In this document: positions 25,395 to 34,964 of the stretch, piece after piece | Layout of the letters: each line of letters starts with the position of its first letter | Numbering within the stretch: position 1 is the stretch's first letter | From: an uncultured Burkholderiales bacterium | Lineage (GTDB): Bacteria > Pseudomonadota > Gammaproteobacteria > Burkholderiales > Burkholderiaceae_C | Length of the DNA stretch: 50,997 nt | Assembly (NCBI GenBank): GCA_903842945.1 | Contig: CAIMNS010000164.1 | Span: forward strand, 1 to 50,997 | Reading direction: 5' to 3' | Translations under genes and position numbers: made by a program | Notes under the pieces: generated by a model | What the model was told of the DNA's origin: nothing | Seen by the model: only the letters and a program-made list of their open reading frames with translations | Databases searched by the model: none

Positions 25395-27242
25395 ATGTCT
25401 ATCCCTCAAACCTTTATTCAAGACCTGTTAGCCCGAGTCGACATCGTCGACGTGGTGGGTCAACACGTTCAACTGAAAAAGGGTGGCGCAAATTTTGTGG
25501 GCCTGTGCCCCTTTCATAACGAAAAATCCCCGTCCTTTTCCGTCAGCCCAAGCAAACAGTTCTTTCATTGTTTTGGTTGCAGTAAAACTGGCAACGCCAT
25601 TGGCTTTTTAATGGAACACACGGGCATGCATTTTGTAGAGGCGGTCAAAGACTTGGCACAGAGTTATGGTTTGGTGGTGCCAGAAACTGATTTCTCCCCT
25701 GAAGACCGGGTCAAGGCTTTGGAGAATCAAAAGAAGCAACACTCCTTGGTTGAACTGCTTGAAACGGCCAGCCTCAGTTACAGAAAAAACCTCAAAGACT
25801 CACCCAAAGCGATCAGCTACTTGAAACAAAGGGGCCTTTCAGGTGAAGTCGCCAAACTGTTTGGCCTGGGTTACGCCCCCGATGAGTGGACGGGTCTGGC
25901 GCATGTTTTTGAAAACTACAGCTCACCCTCCCTTGTAGAAACGGGCTTGGTGATTGAGAACAAGGAAGATCCTGCGAAGGAGAAAAGATACGATCGTTTT
26001 AGAGATCGAATCATGTTTCCCATTCGAAACATCAAAGGAGAGTGCATCGGATTTGGTGGTCGCGTGATGGGAGACGCAACACCCAAATACCTGAACTCCC
26101 CAGAAACACCGGTCTTCTCGAAAGGCAAGGAGCTTTATGGGCTCTTTGAGGCGCGACAACATCTTAAAGAAAAGGGCCATGCCATCGTGACAGAGGGCTA
26201 CATGGACGTGGTTGCGCTCGCACAACTGGGTGTGCCAAATGCGGTTGCCACGCTTGGCACAGCCTGCACGCCAGACCACATCTCAAAACTATTTCGATTC
26301 ACCGATACCATCGTCTTTAGCTTTGATGGCGATCAAGCAGGTAGACGTGCGGCCAAAAAGGCACTGGAAGTTTCTTTGCCCTTTGCAAAAGACACGAGAA
26401 GTTTGAAATTTCTCTTTTTACCCCCCGAACACGATCCAGACAGTTACATCCGAGAAATGGGTGTGGATGCGTTTTCCAGACTTGTTTCAAGCTCAACACC
26501 CTTGAGTCAATTTTTACTGGACATGGCCAGGAATGGATGTGATTTGTCAACGGCAGAAGGACGCTCTATGCTGGCCGCTCAAGCACATCCTTTATGGAGC
26601 GCCTTGCCTCAAGGGGTTTTACAGACTCAACTCTTGAATGAAATCGCTGATTTGGTGCACATTGGGCATTTCGAACTCAAACAACTTTGGTCCGACAAGC
26701 ACAACTCGCAAGGCAGCAGCGCTCAAAAAAACCCCTTTAACAGCAAAAAAACGCCATCAACGTCTTGGACCACCAAAGATCGCCAAGGGCTGAGCCCTAG
26801 GCGATCTGTCGTGCGACAAGCGCCCATGAGCCGACAAGACCGAGGCATACAAATCTTGTTTCAACACATGACGCAGTGGTCAGCCATCAGCTCTGAGCAA
26901 CAAAATATCCTCTGTGACCTGCCAGCACCCCACGGACTGGCTTTCACCTGGCTTGATCTGCAATTCAATGAGTTAGGCGTTTTGAATTGGCCCCAACTCA
27001 AAGCCTTGTCACCCCCGGATGAGTGGTCACAATGGTTAAGCGCTCTGGTTGAAAACACGCCTTTGGAGGCAGAGGAAGGCAATGGCGAGTTGAAAAACAT
27101 ACTGTTTGAGCTTGAAAAAGCAGATATTTCAAAAAAACTCAACCAAATGGCTCCTTTGGTGGATTCCGACCCTCAAATCTACAAACAATTTAAAAGCTTA
27201 AGTGCCCGATTTGCTTTACTCAAATCGCCCCCTTTGGTATAA
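25395..27242 (+). CDS. dnaG: DNA primase
   Basis: A 615-residue DnaG that makes RNA primers at the replication fork. The zinc-binding domain shows CPFHNEKSPSFSVSPSKQFF then HCFGCSKTGN (CHC2 type, residues about 38-65). The TOPRIM catalytic core includes AIVTEGYMDVVAL and FSFDGDQAGRRAAKKAL. The C-terminal part (about 440-615) is the DnaB-binding region, with a variable Ser/Thr/Lys linker. Start ATG 25395 gives the standard MSIPQTFIQDLLARVDIVDV opening; the frame continues upstream to 25275 but that part is not family sequence. dnaG precedes rpoD, the classical macromolecular-synthesis order, here without rpsU immediately upstream. Confidence 0.95.
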   Translation: MSIPQTFIQDLLARVDIVDVVGQHVQLKKGGANFVGLCPFHNEKSPSFSVSPSKQFFHCFGCSKTGNAIGFLMEHTGMHFVEAVKDLAQSYGLVVPETDFSPEDRVKALENQKKQHSLVELLETASLSYRKNLKDSPKAISYLKQRGLSGEVAKLFGLGYAPDEWTGLAHVFENYSSPSLVETGLVIENKEDPAKEKRYDRFRDRIMFPIRNIKGECIGFGGRVMGDATPKYLNSPETPVFSKGKELYGLFEARQHLKEKGHAIVTEGYMDVVALAQLGVPNAVATLGTACTPDHISKLFRFTDTIVFSFDGDQAGRRAAKKALEVSLPFAKDTRSLKFLFLPPEHDPDSYIREMGVDAFSRLVSSSTPLSQFLLDMARNGCDLSTAEGRSMLAAQAHPLWSALPQGVLQTQLLNEIADLVHIGHFELKQLWSDKHNSQGSSAQKNPFNSKKTPSTSWTTKDRQGLSPRRSVVRQAPMSRQDRGIQILFQHMTQWSAISSEQQNILCDLPAPHGLAFTWLDLQFNELGVLNWPQLKALSPPDEWSQWLSALVENTPLEAEEGNGELKNILFELEKADISKKLNQMAPLVDSDPQIYKQFKSLSARFALLKSPPLV

Positions 27243-27243
27243 T
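27215..27243 (+). promoter_or_regulatory. rpoD promoter overlapping the dnaG 3' end
   Basis: TTTACT (27215-27220) and a perfect TATAAT (27238-27243) are separated by 17 bp. The -10 covers the dnaG stop codon. A transcript from here would have a leader of about 195 nt before rpoD. Confidence 0.6.
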
Positions 27244-27447
27244 CCATTCACTCAAGTGCGACAGCAACACCTCCGAGCCGGCAAATCTTGACTCCTTAAC
27301 GTCATCTCTCGCCCAATATCGCAAGGATTGCATTCCAAATGTTCGCCCAAACAACTTGTTTTTGCGCATCTCCCCTCATGCCATCCCACCAACGTCTCTC
27401 CTCTCTTTGTTGATCAGGAGACTTCTTCTTTCTGTCAAGGATTGAAC

Positions 27448-30042
27448 ATGCCGACCAAAAAGCCAGCTACCAAAGCCGCAGCCACCAAAAAATCTGCACA
27501 AAAGTCCGTTGCAAAAAAAGTTGCAGCCAAGCCCATCGCCAAAGCGAGTGCCAAAGCTACTCCAAAAAAGCCCATCAAAGCTGTCCGTAAAACAGTTTCA
27601 ACTCCCGCTAAGAAAACAGCACCTTCGAAAGCTTCAGTGTCCTCCTCCAAACTTACCGCCACAAAAAACATCAATGCCAAAGCAAAAGTTGCAGCCAAGC
27701 CCGTTGCAAAAGCGGTTGCAAAACCTGCAGCTAAACCTGCAGCTAAACCAGTTGCAAAAACTGCAAATAAACCTGTTGTAAAAGCTGCGGCCAAACCCGT
27801 TGCAAAAGTTGTGGCCAAACCCAGCGCCAAGGTAGACAGCAAGGCCGCCTCGAGTGCCAAAAAAGCCGCACCCAAGGCCGACGTCAAAACCACCACCAAA
27901 GTGGTGGCCAAATCCAGTGCACCCGTAAAAAAACCAGCACTTGTCGCCTCCACGACCAGCAAGGGCAAAGCGCCTGCTAAAGCGGTCCACGCACCGGCAA
28001 AAGCAGCTGCAACCGCGAAAGCAAAAGCCAAAGCCAAGACCCCCATCGTTGAAGAGGAAGAGCTGATCGACATGGAGGCAGAGTTCGCTGAAGAAAGCAC
28101 CAGCACCTCCACCGAAAAGGTCAAACCCCTGCGAATGAAAATCAGCAAAGCCAAAGAGCGTGCTTTGATGAAAGAGTTCGGATTGGATGAAACTGTTTTG
28201 TCTGAAGAGGACATTGCAAAACGTCGCCAGCGCCTTAAAACCTTGATCAAGCTTGGAAAAACCAGGGGTTACCTCACGCATGGTGAAATCTCCGACCACT
28301 TACCCGACAAATTGGTGGACGCAGAAACCATGGAGGTGGTGATCACGATGCTCAACGACATGGCCATTGCCGTCTACGAGCAAACGCCCGATGCTGAAAC
28401 TTTGCTGATCAACAACACGGGCGTTGCCCCAGCCACGGAAGAAGAGGCTGAAGAAGAGGCTGAAGCGGCGCTCTCCACGGTTGACAGCGAGTTCGGGCGA
28501 ACCACCGACCCTGTGCGAATGTACATGAGAGAAATGGGAACGGTTGAGCTCTTGACCCGAGAAGGTGAAATTGAGATCGCCAAACGCATCGAAGGTGGCT
28601 TGATGGCCATGATGGAGGCCATTTCCGCCTCGCCAGCAACCATCGCTGAAATCTTGCGAATGGCCGAGGACATTCGCGAAGGCAAGGTGGTGATCTCTAG
28701 CGTGGTGGACGGCTTTAGCAACACCGATGAGGCCGATGACTATGTCGCCGAGGAAGACTTCGATGAATTCGATGAGGCCGACGACGATGACGGTAAAGGC
28801 GGGTCCAAAGCACTGACCAAAAAACTTGAAGAACTCAAGAAAGAAGCCCTAGGTCGTTTTGATTTGATCGCCAGCTTGTTCGATGCGGTCCATAAAGTTT
28901 ATGACAAAGAAGGCTATGGCACCCCGGCTTATCAAAAGGCACAAAAGGCATTGAGTCTTGAGCTCATGACGATTCGCTTTACCGCCAAAACAATTGAAAA
29001 ATTATGCGAAATGGTCAGAGCACAAGTTGAAGATGTGCGTAAAAAAGAACGTCAACTCAGACGCATCATCGTCGACAAGTGCGGCATGCCACAAGACGTT
29101 TTCGTCAAAGACTTCCCTCCCAATTTGCTCAATCTCTCTTGGGTGGTCAAACAAGCCAATGCGGGCAAAAATTGGTCGACCACCATCAGCAGAAACATTC
29201 CACCGATTCAAGAGTTGCAACAAAATTTAATTGATCTGCAAACCAAAGTGGTGGTCCCCTTGGGCGAACTCAAAGACATCAACAAGCGCATGAACGAGGG
29301 AGAAGCCGCTTCCAGAAATGCCAAAAAAGAAATGATTGAGGCCAATTTGCGCTTGGTGATCTCCATCGCAAAGAAATACACCAACCGTGGTCTTCAATTC
29401 TTGGACTTGATTCAAGAGGGCAACATCGGCCTGATGAAAGCAGTTGACAAGTTTGAATACCGTCGAGGCTATAAATTCTCAACCTATGCGACTTGGTGGA
29501 TTCGACAGGCCATCACCCGTTCGATTGCAGACCAGGCCAGAACAATTCGAATTCCAGTTCATATGATCGAGACCATCAACAAAATGAACCGCATCAGTCG
29601 TCAACATTTGCAAGAGTTTGGCTTTGAACCCGACGCAAGCATCTTGGCTGAAAAAATGGAAATCCCAGAAGACAAGATCAGAAAGATCATGAAAATTGCC
29701 AAGGAGCCCATCTCCATGGAAACGCCCATCGGAGACGATGACGATTCACATTTGGGCGATTTCATTGAAGACTCCGCCAACACGGCCCCGATTGAGGCGG
29801 CCATGCAGGCAGGTTTGAGAGATGTGGTCAAAGACATCTTGGATGGACTCACCCCAAGAGAAGCCAAGGTCCTTCGCATGCGATTTGGCATTGAGATGAG
29901 CACCGACCACACTTTGGAAGAGGTGGGCAAGCAATTTGACGTGACCCGTGAGCGCATCAGACAAATAGAAGCCAAGGCCTTGAGAAAACTCAAGCACCCT
30001 AGTCGCAGCGACAAGCTTAGAAGTTTTATTGACACGCTTTGA
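27448..30042 (+). CDS. rpoD: RNA polymerase primary sigma factor (sigma-70) with a basic N-terminal extension
   Basis: An 864-residue primary sigma factor, much longer than the 613 residues of E. coli sigma-70. Residues about 1-198 are almost only Lys, Ala, Pro, Val and Thr with AKPVAKA-type repeats, resembling histone H1 tails. An acidic stretch follows, then region 1.1 (about 235-310), region 1.2 ([20 protein letters not shown]), a non-conserved acidic insert ([16 protein letters not shown]), region 2 ([33 protein letters not shown]), region 3, and region 4 with the helix-turn-helix [23 protein letters not shown] 27448 is chosen after TCAAGG at good spacing. Long basic tails occur in several burkholderial RpoD proteins. 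Confidence 0.95.
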   Translation: MPTKKPATKAAATKKSAQKSVAKKVAAKPIAKASAKATPKKPIKAVRKTVSTPAKKTAPSKASVSSSKLTATKNINAKAKVAAKPVAKAVAKPAAKPAAKPVAKTANKPVVKAAAKPVAKVVAKPSAKVDSKAASSAKKAAPKADVKTTTKVVAKSSAPVKKPALVASTTSKGKAPAKAVHAPAKAAATAKAKAKAKTPIVEEEELIDMEAEFAEESTSTSTEKVKPLRMKISKAKERALMKEFGLDETVLSEEDIAKRRQRLKTLIKLGKTRGYLTHGEISDHLPDKLVDAETMEVVITMLNDMAIAVYEQTPDAETLLINNTGVAPATEEEAEEEAEAALSTVDSEFGRTTDPVRMYMREMGTVELLTREGEIEIAKRIEGGLMAMMEAISASPATIAEILRMAEDIREGKVVISSVVDGFSNTDEADDYVAEEDFDEFDEADDDDGKGGSKALTKKLEELKKEALGRFDLIASLFDAVHKVYDKEGYGTPAYQKAQKALSLELMTIRFTAKTIEKLCEMVRAQVEDVRKKERQLRRIIVDKCGMPQDVFVKDFPPNLLNLSWVVKQANAGKNWSTTISRNIPPIQELQQNLIDLQTKVVVPLGELKDINKRMNEGEAASRNAKKEMIEANLRLVISIAKKYTNRGLQFLDLIQEGNIGLMKAVDKFEYRRGYKFSTYATWWIRQAITRSIADQARTIRIPVHMIETINKMNRISRQHLQEFGFEPDASILAEKMEIPEDKIRKIMKIAKEPISMETPIGDDDDSHLGDFIEDSANTAPIEAAMQAGLRDVVKDILDGLTPREAKVLRMRFGIEMSTDHTLEEVGKQFDVTRERIRQIEAKALRKLKHPSRSDKLRSFIDTL
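27655..27835. repeat. degenerate AKP/VAK-coding repeats in rpoD
   Basis: Imperfect 12-24 bp repeats built on GTTGCAAAA and GCAGCTAAACCT units encode the Ala-Lys-Pro-Val-Ala-Lys stretch of the RpoD tail. The repetition also leaves long antisense frames open, which are not genes. Confidence 0.7.
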
Positions 30043-30071
30043 AACGCAGATAGAAACTACGCTGATCGATC

Positions 30072-30111
30072 GTCGGATCTGGAACTCGAGGTTCCGATCC
30101 GACTTTTTTTT
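30072..30111 (+). terminator. rho-independent terminator of rpoD
   Basis: GTCGGATC plus GGAAC pair with GTTCC plus GATCCGAC (30072-30103, one unpaired T, loop TCGAG), followed by eight T residues. It lies 30 bp after the rpoD stop. Confidence 0.92.
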
Positions 30112-30180
30112 GGACCGCAATCTCTATAAGTTGACTATACTTGTGAGTCTTTAAAAAAACAAACCTAAGGGAGTCCAACC

Positions 30181-31152
30181 ATGAGCTATCGATTGAGCAT
30201 CCGGTGTCTCACAAGCATTTACATGATGTTGGCATTGCAAGGCTTACAAGCCCAGACCTTTCCAACAAAACCCATCAAAGTCATTGTGCCAACAGCCAGT
30301 GGTGGCCCCAGTGACACCTGCATGCGCGCTGTCGCGCAAGCCATGCAAACCCAACTTGGACAATCCATCACCATCGAGAATGTCACGGGTGCGACGGGCA
30401 GCATTGGACTTAACAAGGTGGCGAGCTCTCCAGCCGACGGCTATACATTGGTTGTGCCAAGTGCCGCAAACACGGCAAGCTTAGCAACACGTCCACAAAA
30501 TAGCTTTGATGTGATGAGTGGATTCAAGCCGATTGGGAAAATCTGCAATGCCACCCAAACCCTTGTTGTCTCACCCTCAATGGGCATTAAAAGCGTGGAG
30601 GAATTGATCAAGTACGCAAAAGCCAATCCAGGTAAGCTGTCTTTTGGCAGCATTGGCATTGGATCCAGCCAACACTTGGTGGGAGAGATGTTTGCGGTTG
30701 CCACCGACATTGACATGCAACACATTCCCTTTAGGGGTGAGGCCTTGGCGGCCACTGAAATCGCCGCTGGGCGTGTACAACTGATGTTCATGGCAGGCGC
30801 CAAGCCCTTCATCGACAGCAAATTGGTGGTGGGTCTAGCGACGACCAACAAAGACACTTGGGCTCCCATGGCCAACTTGCCCTCTATGGCCAAAACGAGT
30901 GTGCCAGGATTCACTTACAACGGCTGGAACGGAATCATGGCACCAGCTGGCACGCCCGATCAAGTCATTCAACTTTTAAGCAAAGCCTTGGCTGAGGCTT
31001 TGAAAGACGACAAGGTTCGTGGCGTCATTTCGTCCATGGGCAACATGCCAGGTCTTGGGACTCCTGAAGAGTTGTCTGAGCAAATGAAAGCGGATATCTA
31101 CATGTTCAAAAAGATCATGAAGGATAGAAATTTAAACTTCAACGACCAGTAG
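30181..31152 (+). CDS. Bug/TctC-family periplasmic solute-binding protein (1)
   Basis: A 323-residue tripartite tricarboxylate receptor with an N-terminal signal peptide (about 24 residues ending LQAQT). The mature start PIKVIVPTASGGPSDTCMRA is the ligand-loop hallmark of Bug proteins. Family landmarks KYAKANPGKLSFGSIGIGSS and NGIMAPAGTP are present. Bug proteins bind carboxylates or amides, and the ligand is unknown. GGGAG precedes the ATG. No tctA/tctB genes are nearby, so it is an orphan receptor. It converges on the molybdenum-hydroxylase operon, which suggests but does not prove a shared substrate. Confidence 0.88.
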   Translation: MSYRLSIRCLTSIYMMLALQGLQAQTFPTKPIKVIVPTASGGPSDTCMRAVAQAMQTQLGQSITIENVTGATGSIGLNKVASSPADGYTLVVPSAANTASLATRPQNSFDVMSGFKPIGKICNATQTLVVSPSMGIKSVEELIKYAKANPGKLSFGSIGIGSSQHLVGEMFAVATDIDMQHIPFRGEALAATEIAAGRVQLMFMAGAKPFIDSKLVVGLATTNKDTWAPMANLPSMAKTSVPGFTYNGWNGIMAPAGTPDQVIQLLSKALAEALKDDKVRGVISSMGNMPGLGTPEELSEQMKADIYMFKKIMKDRNLNFNDQ

Positions 31153-31193
31153 GGTCCATTCTTTAAAAACAAGTAAGCCCCACAAATCTCTTG

Positions 31194-31808
31194 CTACGGC
31201 CTCTTAAAGAGCGCCTTCAATCTGGCAATCAAGACCTTCCAGAGCAATGAAAAAGCGGAGATTTCGTTGGACCCCTGCGTGTCATTGCGCGCAGGCGAAT
31301 GGCCAGCAATCACTGCATCAGATGGTGCAACGCTCAAAGGAGAAGTGAAAGACTGAAAGTCTTTGGACTTTTGCTCTAAGTTTCTGGCAAATTGAGAAAT
31401 CAATTGCTCAGAAATTTCTGAAATCATTCCCACCCCACGTCCATATTGCGCCACCTGTCCGGCCAATTGAACATCGCTTTCAATTTGAACTTGTGTGCCC
31501 TGATCGCAGGCAAGAAGTTGGAATTTGATATCGGATTGAGCACTTCCGCGACCCTTTTCTTCACGCCAATTCGCAGACACATCGGCACACAGATTTTGCT
31601 CATCTTTCATTTTGAATTGGAGGGTACCTGCAAAAACCATCGATACGGGGCCCAACTTGACTTTGATCCGACCCTTTTGAGTGTTTTCGTCAATGAACTC
31701 TGTCAACTCGACCCCTGGGAAACAAGGGGCAATCTCTTGGATGTTCATCAAAAAGACCCAAGCGTCACGAGGTGCGAGGGGAACCGTAAATTGATTTTTT
31801 AATTGCAT
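31194..31808 (-). CDS. CoxG-like SRPBCC protein (carbon monoxide dehydrogenase subunit G family)
   Basis: A 204-residue protein. The first 145 residues form a CoxG/SRPBCC domain (MQLKNQFTVPLAPRDAWVFL, CFPGVELTEF). The C-terminus has a variable linker and a basic amphipathic/hydrophobic tail (FSLLWKVLIARLKALFKRP) that could anchor it to the membrane. CoxG proteins accompany xanthine-oxidase-family molybdenum hydroxylases and are thought to help enzyme recruitment or assembly. It is the last gene of the operon, 30 bp after the enoyl-CoA hydratase-like gene. Confidence 0.83.
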   Translation of the reverse strand: MQLKNQFTVPLAPRDAWVFLMNIQEIAPCFPGVELTEFIDENTQKGRIKVKLGPVSMVFAGTLQFKMKDEQNLCADVSANWREEKGRGSAQSDIKFQLLACDQGTQVQIESDVQLAGQVAQYGRGVGMISEISEQLISQFARNLEQKSKDFQSFTSPLSVAPSDAVIAGHSPARNDTQGSNEISAFSLLWKVLIARLKALFKRP

Positions 31809-31838
31809 ATATTCTCTAAAGACCTATCGACTTGTAAC

Positions 31839-32558
31839 TCAAGACCTCACCAGCGCGAGCAAGGTCCCAGCGTATTCAAGAGCCATATCGGGTGAAGCGT
31901 GTGTTGCTTTTTCTTGGTATTTTTTAATCGTCTCCAACACCAAGCGGGGCTTAGCAGAGAGCTTTTCAATGAACAGTTTGGTTTGCGCTTCAAAGGAGGC
32001 CTGTGCATAGACTTGACTGGCCATACCCAGTTGCTTGGCCTCTGTTGCATCCACAGATTCTGCAGAATAGATCAAATAGGAGAGCGCCTTGGCTGGGATT
32101 TTCCCAAGTGCTGCACACATGGCCATGGTGGGAGGGATATCGTGTTCAATTTCTGGAAAGGACATCTTCACTTGTGAAGAAGTGAGGGTCAAGTCACAAG
32201 CCACTGCCAAAGCGCAACCAAAACCCACCGCATCGGCGTGGACCTTTGCCACCACGGGTACGGGGACATCAGCGATTGCTTTGTAGACGTCAAGCACTGC
32301 ACCCATCATGTTGACCCTGATCTCATAGGGTGTCATACCCGTTCTGGATTCGCCTTTACCGTCTCGACCTTTGCAAAAGTAATCCCCAGAAGCTTCAATG
32401 ACCAGCAAATGGTTGGATGGGTCTTCGCCACAAGTTCTCAAAACCTTTGCCAATTGAAACATCATGGCTCGGGTCAATGCATTGCCCTCATGGGGACGAC
32501 TCAAGTCAATGTAGGAGACCGATCCTTTTTGGGTGACCTTGAATTCAAATTCAGACAT
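31839..32558 (-). CDS. enoyl-CoA hydratase/isomerase-family protein
   Basis: A 239-residue crotonase-fold protein. The oxyanion-hole segments are DYFCKGRDGKG and ADAVGFGCALAVACD, and FPEIEHDIPPTMAM occupies the catalytic-Glu region. The first differs from the common AFCAGAD pattern. The reaction may be hydration, isomerisation or hydrolysis of an acyl-CoA. HmfE of the furoate pathway, a 2-oxoglutaroyl-CoA hydrolase, belongs to the same superfamily. It is 63 bp downstream of the molybdopterin subunit gene. No CoA ligase is encoded nearby, so a CoA substrate would need a ligase elsewhere. Confidence 0.82.
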   Translation of the reverse strand: MSEFEFKVTQKGSVSYIDLSRPHEGNALTRAMMFQLAKVLRTCGEDPSNHLLVIEASGDYFCKGRDGKGESRTGMTPYEIRVNMMGAVLDVYKAIADVPVPVVAKVHADAVGFGCALAVACDLTLTSSQVKMSFPEIEHDIPPTMAMCAALGKIPAKALSYLIYSAESVDATEAKQLGMASQVYAQASFEAQTKLFIEKLSAKPRLVLETIKKYQEKATHASPDMALEYAGTLLALVRS

Positions 32559-32621
32559 TTCGTTCCTTACTAAAAATTTTCATCCTCTGATGTTGGACAT
32601 CAGAGATCCAAAGCAGATCAA

Positions 32622-34964
32622 TCATTCAGTGATCGATGCCAGATGTGGGCCTAGCAACTCAATGATTTTTTGCGGACTGATGGGTGCTTGTGAAATTTTC
32701 ACATCAAAGGGCTTGAGCGCGTTTTCTACAGCTCCAATGATCGCCGCGATGGCTGGAATGGTACCACTCTCACCCGCGCCTTTGACACCCAATGGGTTCA
32801 AAGGTGAAGGTGTTTCAAGGTGCACCAAATCTATCACAGGCATGTTCGTTGACAAAGGCATCAAGTACTCGCCAAAATTGGTAGAAACGGGTTGTGCATT
32901 TTCATCAAACACCATCTCCTCTAGCAAAGCATTGCCAATCCCATGGGCTGCACCACCGATGATTTGTCCATTGACCACCATTGGATTGATCACTTTCCCA
33001 CAGTCATGAGCGATGCACATGCGGTGGATATCCACCATGCCCGTTCCCACATCGACTTCCACCTCTGCCACAATCGTCGCATTGGAGTAGGTCGAGCGAT
33101 CAGGCATGAAGTAAGACGTGTGCTCTAAGCCAGGTTGCATGCCATTGGGCATGGCAAACCCAGGCATTCCCACTGACTTCACGGCGACTTCCTTCAATTT
33201 GCAACTGATGCTGGGGTTGGCTTTATCAAACACCACATCATTTTCAATCTCAAGATCTTCTGGGTTCTTTGACAAAATCACTGCTGCATAAGCTTTGATT
33301 TTCTTGGCAACTTCGATCGCCGCCATATGAACCGATGACCCCGCGTTGACAGCCGTCCTTGCAGCAAAGGTCCCCACTCCAAGTCCTAAATTGGCAGTGT
33401 CACCTGTCACCACCGTGATATCTGCGGGATTGGCATTGAGCTGATCAGCGGCTATTTGTGCTAGTGTCGTTTTATGCGACTGTCCCTGCGGTACAGCACT
33501 GGTATACACCGTGATTTTCCCAGTGGTAGAAATCTTAACCGTTGCCCCCTCATAAGGGCCCAATCCAGTGGCCTCGACACCATTGGCAATCCCAATGCCC
33601 AAGTAACGTCCTCTTTCTCTGGCTGCTTGTTGTCGCGTTGCAAAGCCGGCGTAATCCGCTTGATCCAACGCCGCTTGTTGACAGGCCGGGTAGTCTCCGC
33701 TGTCATAGGTCACAGGACGACCATCTCTAAAAATGATCCCCACGTTGTAAGGCATCTGCTCGGGCTGAATAAAGTTTCTTCTTCTGACCTCGGCGGGATC
33801 CAAATGCAACTCATTGGCTACACGGTCCATCAAACGCTCCATGGCAACAACCGCCTGAGGGCGACCTGCACCACGAACTGAAGTGACTTGAATCTTGTTG
33901 GTGTACATGGAATACACCTCCAACTTAAAGGCTGGGATGACATAAGGACCTGGCACTGTGGTTGCACTGATCCATGGCACCACAATTCCCCAAGGCACGT
34001 AAGCGCCATTGTCGTGAACGAGTCGACCGCGAACGCCAAGTATTTTGGCATCGTCATCGACGGCAATTTCAACATCCCAATATTGGTCTCGTTCTTGGTG
34101 CGTCGTTAAAAAATTCTCTCGTCTGTCCTCAATCCACTTGACCGGCCTTCCAAGCATCTTCGACGCAATAGAGACGTTGGCGTATTCAGGATAAAAAGAC
34201 CCCTTCGGACCAAAACCTCCACCCACATCAGGAGCCATCACCCGCAATTGACTGTCTCCGATGTCAAAGAGCTCGAGCATGCATCGTTTGATGCGATGGG
34301 AGCCCTGTGAAGAAACGTGCAAGGTGTAGGTGTCTCCAGATCTCTCATATTGAGCCACCGCACCTCTGCACTCCATAAAAAAGGGCCCTCCTCTGTGTTG
34401 AAAAAGTTTTTCTTTGAACACGTGCTTTGGATTTGCAAAGGCCTTGTCGGTGTCCCCAGACTTCACGTCAAAGTAGGCTGCCACATTGCTTGTCATACCC
34501 AAATGGGCCTTTGGAGAGCTGTCTTCCAAGGCTTGAAGACAGTCATTGGCAACGGGCAAAGGCTCGTATTCAATGTCAATCAATTGAGCAGCGTCCTCAG
34601 CAATGTAGCGATTGTCAGCAATCACACAAGCGATGGGCTCACCCACATAGCATGCCTCATCCTTGACCAAGGTATACGGCAGCTTCGTTACTTTGATAGA
34701 AGGATGTGGCACCAACAAAGGCAAGGTCTGCGCTTTCACAACATCGGGTAAATCTGCATAGGTTAAAACCGCATGCACGCCAGGGACAGCCAGGGCCTGA
34801 GACTTGTCGATCGAGATGATCTTTGCATGTGCATGCGCACTTCTAGCAAAAGCTGCATGCAGCATCCCTGGCATTTGAATATCGTCAACATAGCGACCCT
34901 CGCCCTTCAGAAATGCAGGATCCTCTTTTCTTTTAAAGGATTGGCCAAACCAAGTTGTTTTCAT
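32622..34964 (-). CDS. xanthine dehydrogenase-family molybdopterin-binding subunit
   Basis: A 780-residue large subunit of a three-part molybdenum hydroxylase. The N-terminal Ald_Xan_dh_C domain (about 15-135) starts with RYVDDIQMPGMLHAAFARSA. The Mo-cofactor domain includes DVGGGFGPKG, the loop SVRGAGRPQAVVAMERLMD, and the catalytic-Glu motif VKGAGESGTIPA near residue 725. The CO-dehydrogenase Cys loop (AYRCSF) is absent, so this is not a CO dehydrogenase. It hydroxylates an aldehyde or an electron-poor ring carbon with water as the oxygen source. It overlaps the 2Fe-2S gene by 4 nt. Confidence 0.9.
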   Translation of the reverse strand: MKTTWFGQSFKRKEDPAFLKGEGRYVDDIQMPGMLHAAFARSAHAHAKIISIDKSQALAVPGVHAVLTYADLPDVVKAQTLPLLVPHPSIKVTKLPYTLVKDEACYVGEPIACVIADNRYIAEDAAQLIDIEYEPLPVANDCLQALEDSSPKAHLGMTSNVAAYFDVKSGDTDKAFANPKHVFKEKLFQHRGGPFFMECRGAVAQYERSGDTYTLHVSSQGSHRIKRCMLELFDIGDSQLRVMAPDVGGGFGPKGSFYPEYANVSIASKMLGRPVKWIEDRRENFLTTHQERDQYWDVEIAVDDDAKILGVRGRLVHDNGAYVPWGIVVPWISATTVPGPYVIPAFKLEVYSMYTNKIQVTSVRGAGRPQAVVAMERLMDRVANELHLDPAEVRRRNFIQPEQMPYNVGIIFRDGRPVTYDSGDYPACQQAALDQADYAGFATRQQAARERGRYLGIGIANGVEATGLGPYEGATVKISTTGKITVYTSAVPQGQSHKTTLAQIAADQLNANPADITVVTGDTANLGLGVGTFAARTAVNAGSSVHMAAIEVAKKIKAYAAVILSKNPEDLEIENDVVFDKANPSISCKLKEVAVKSVGMPGFAMPNGMQPGLEHTSYFMPDRSTYSNATIVAEVEVDVGTGMVDIHRMCIAHDCGKVINPMVVNGQIIGGAAHGIGNALLEEMVFDENAQPVSTNFGEYLMPLSTNMPVIDLVHLETPSPLNPLGVKGAGESGTIPAIAAIIGAVENALKPFDVKISQAPISPQKIIELLGPHLASITE

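Noticed and set aside
27435-28250. 271-codon antisense frame opposite the rpoD tail
   Set aside because: Stop codons are rare there only because the sense strand repeats a few Ala/Lys/Pro codons; the low-complexity product is not a real membrane protein.
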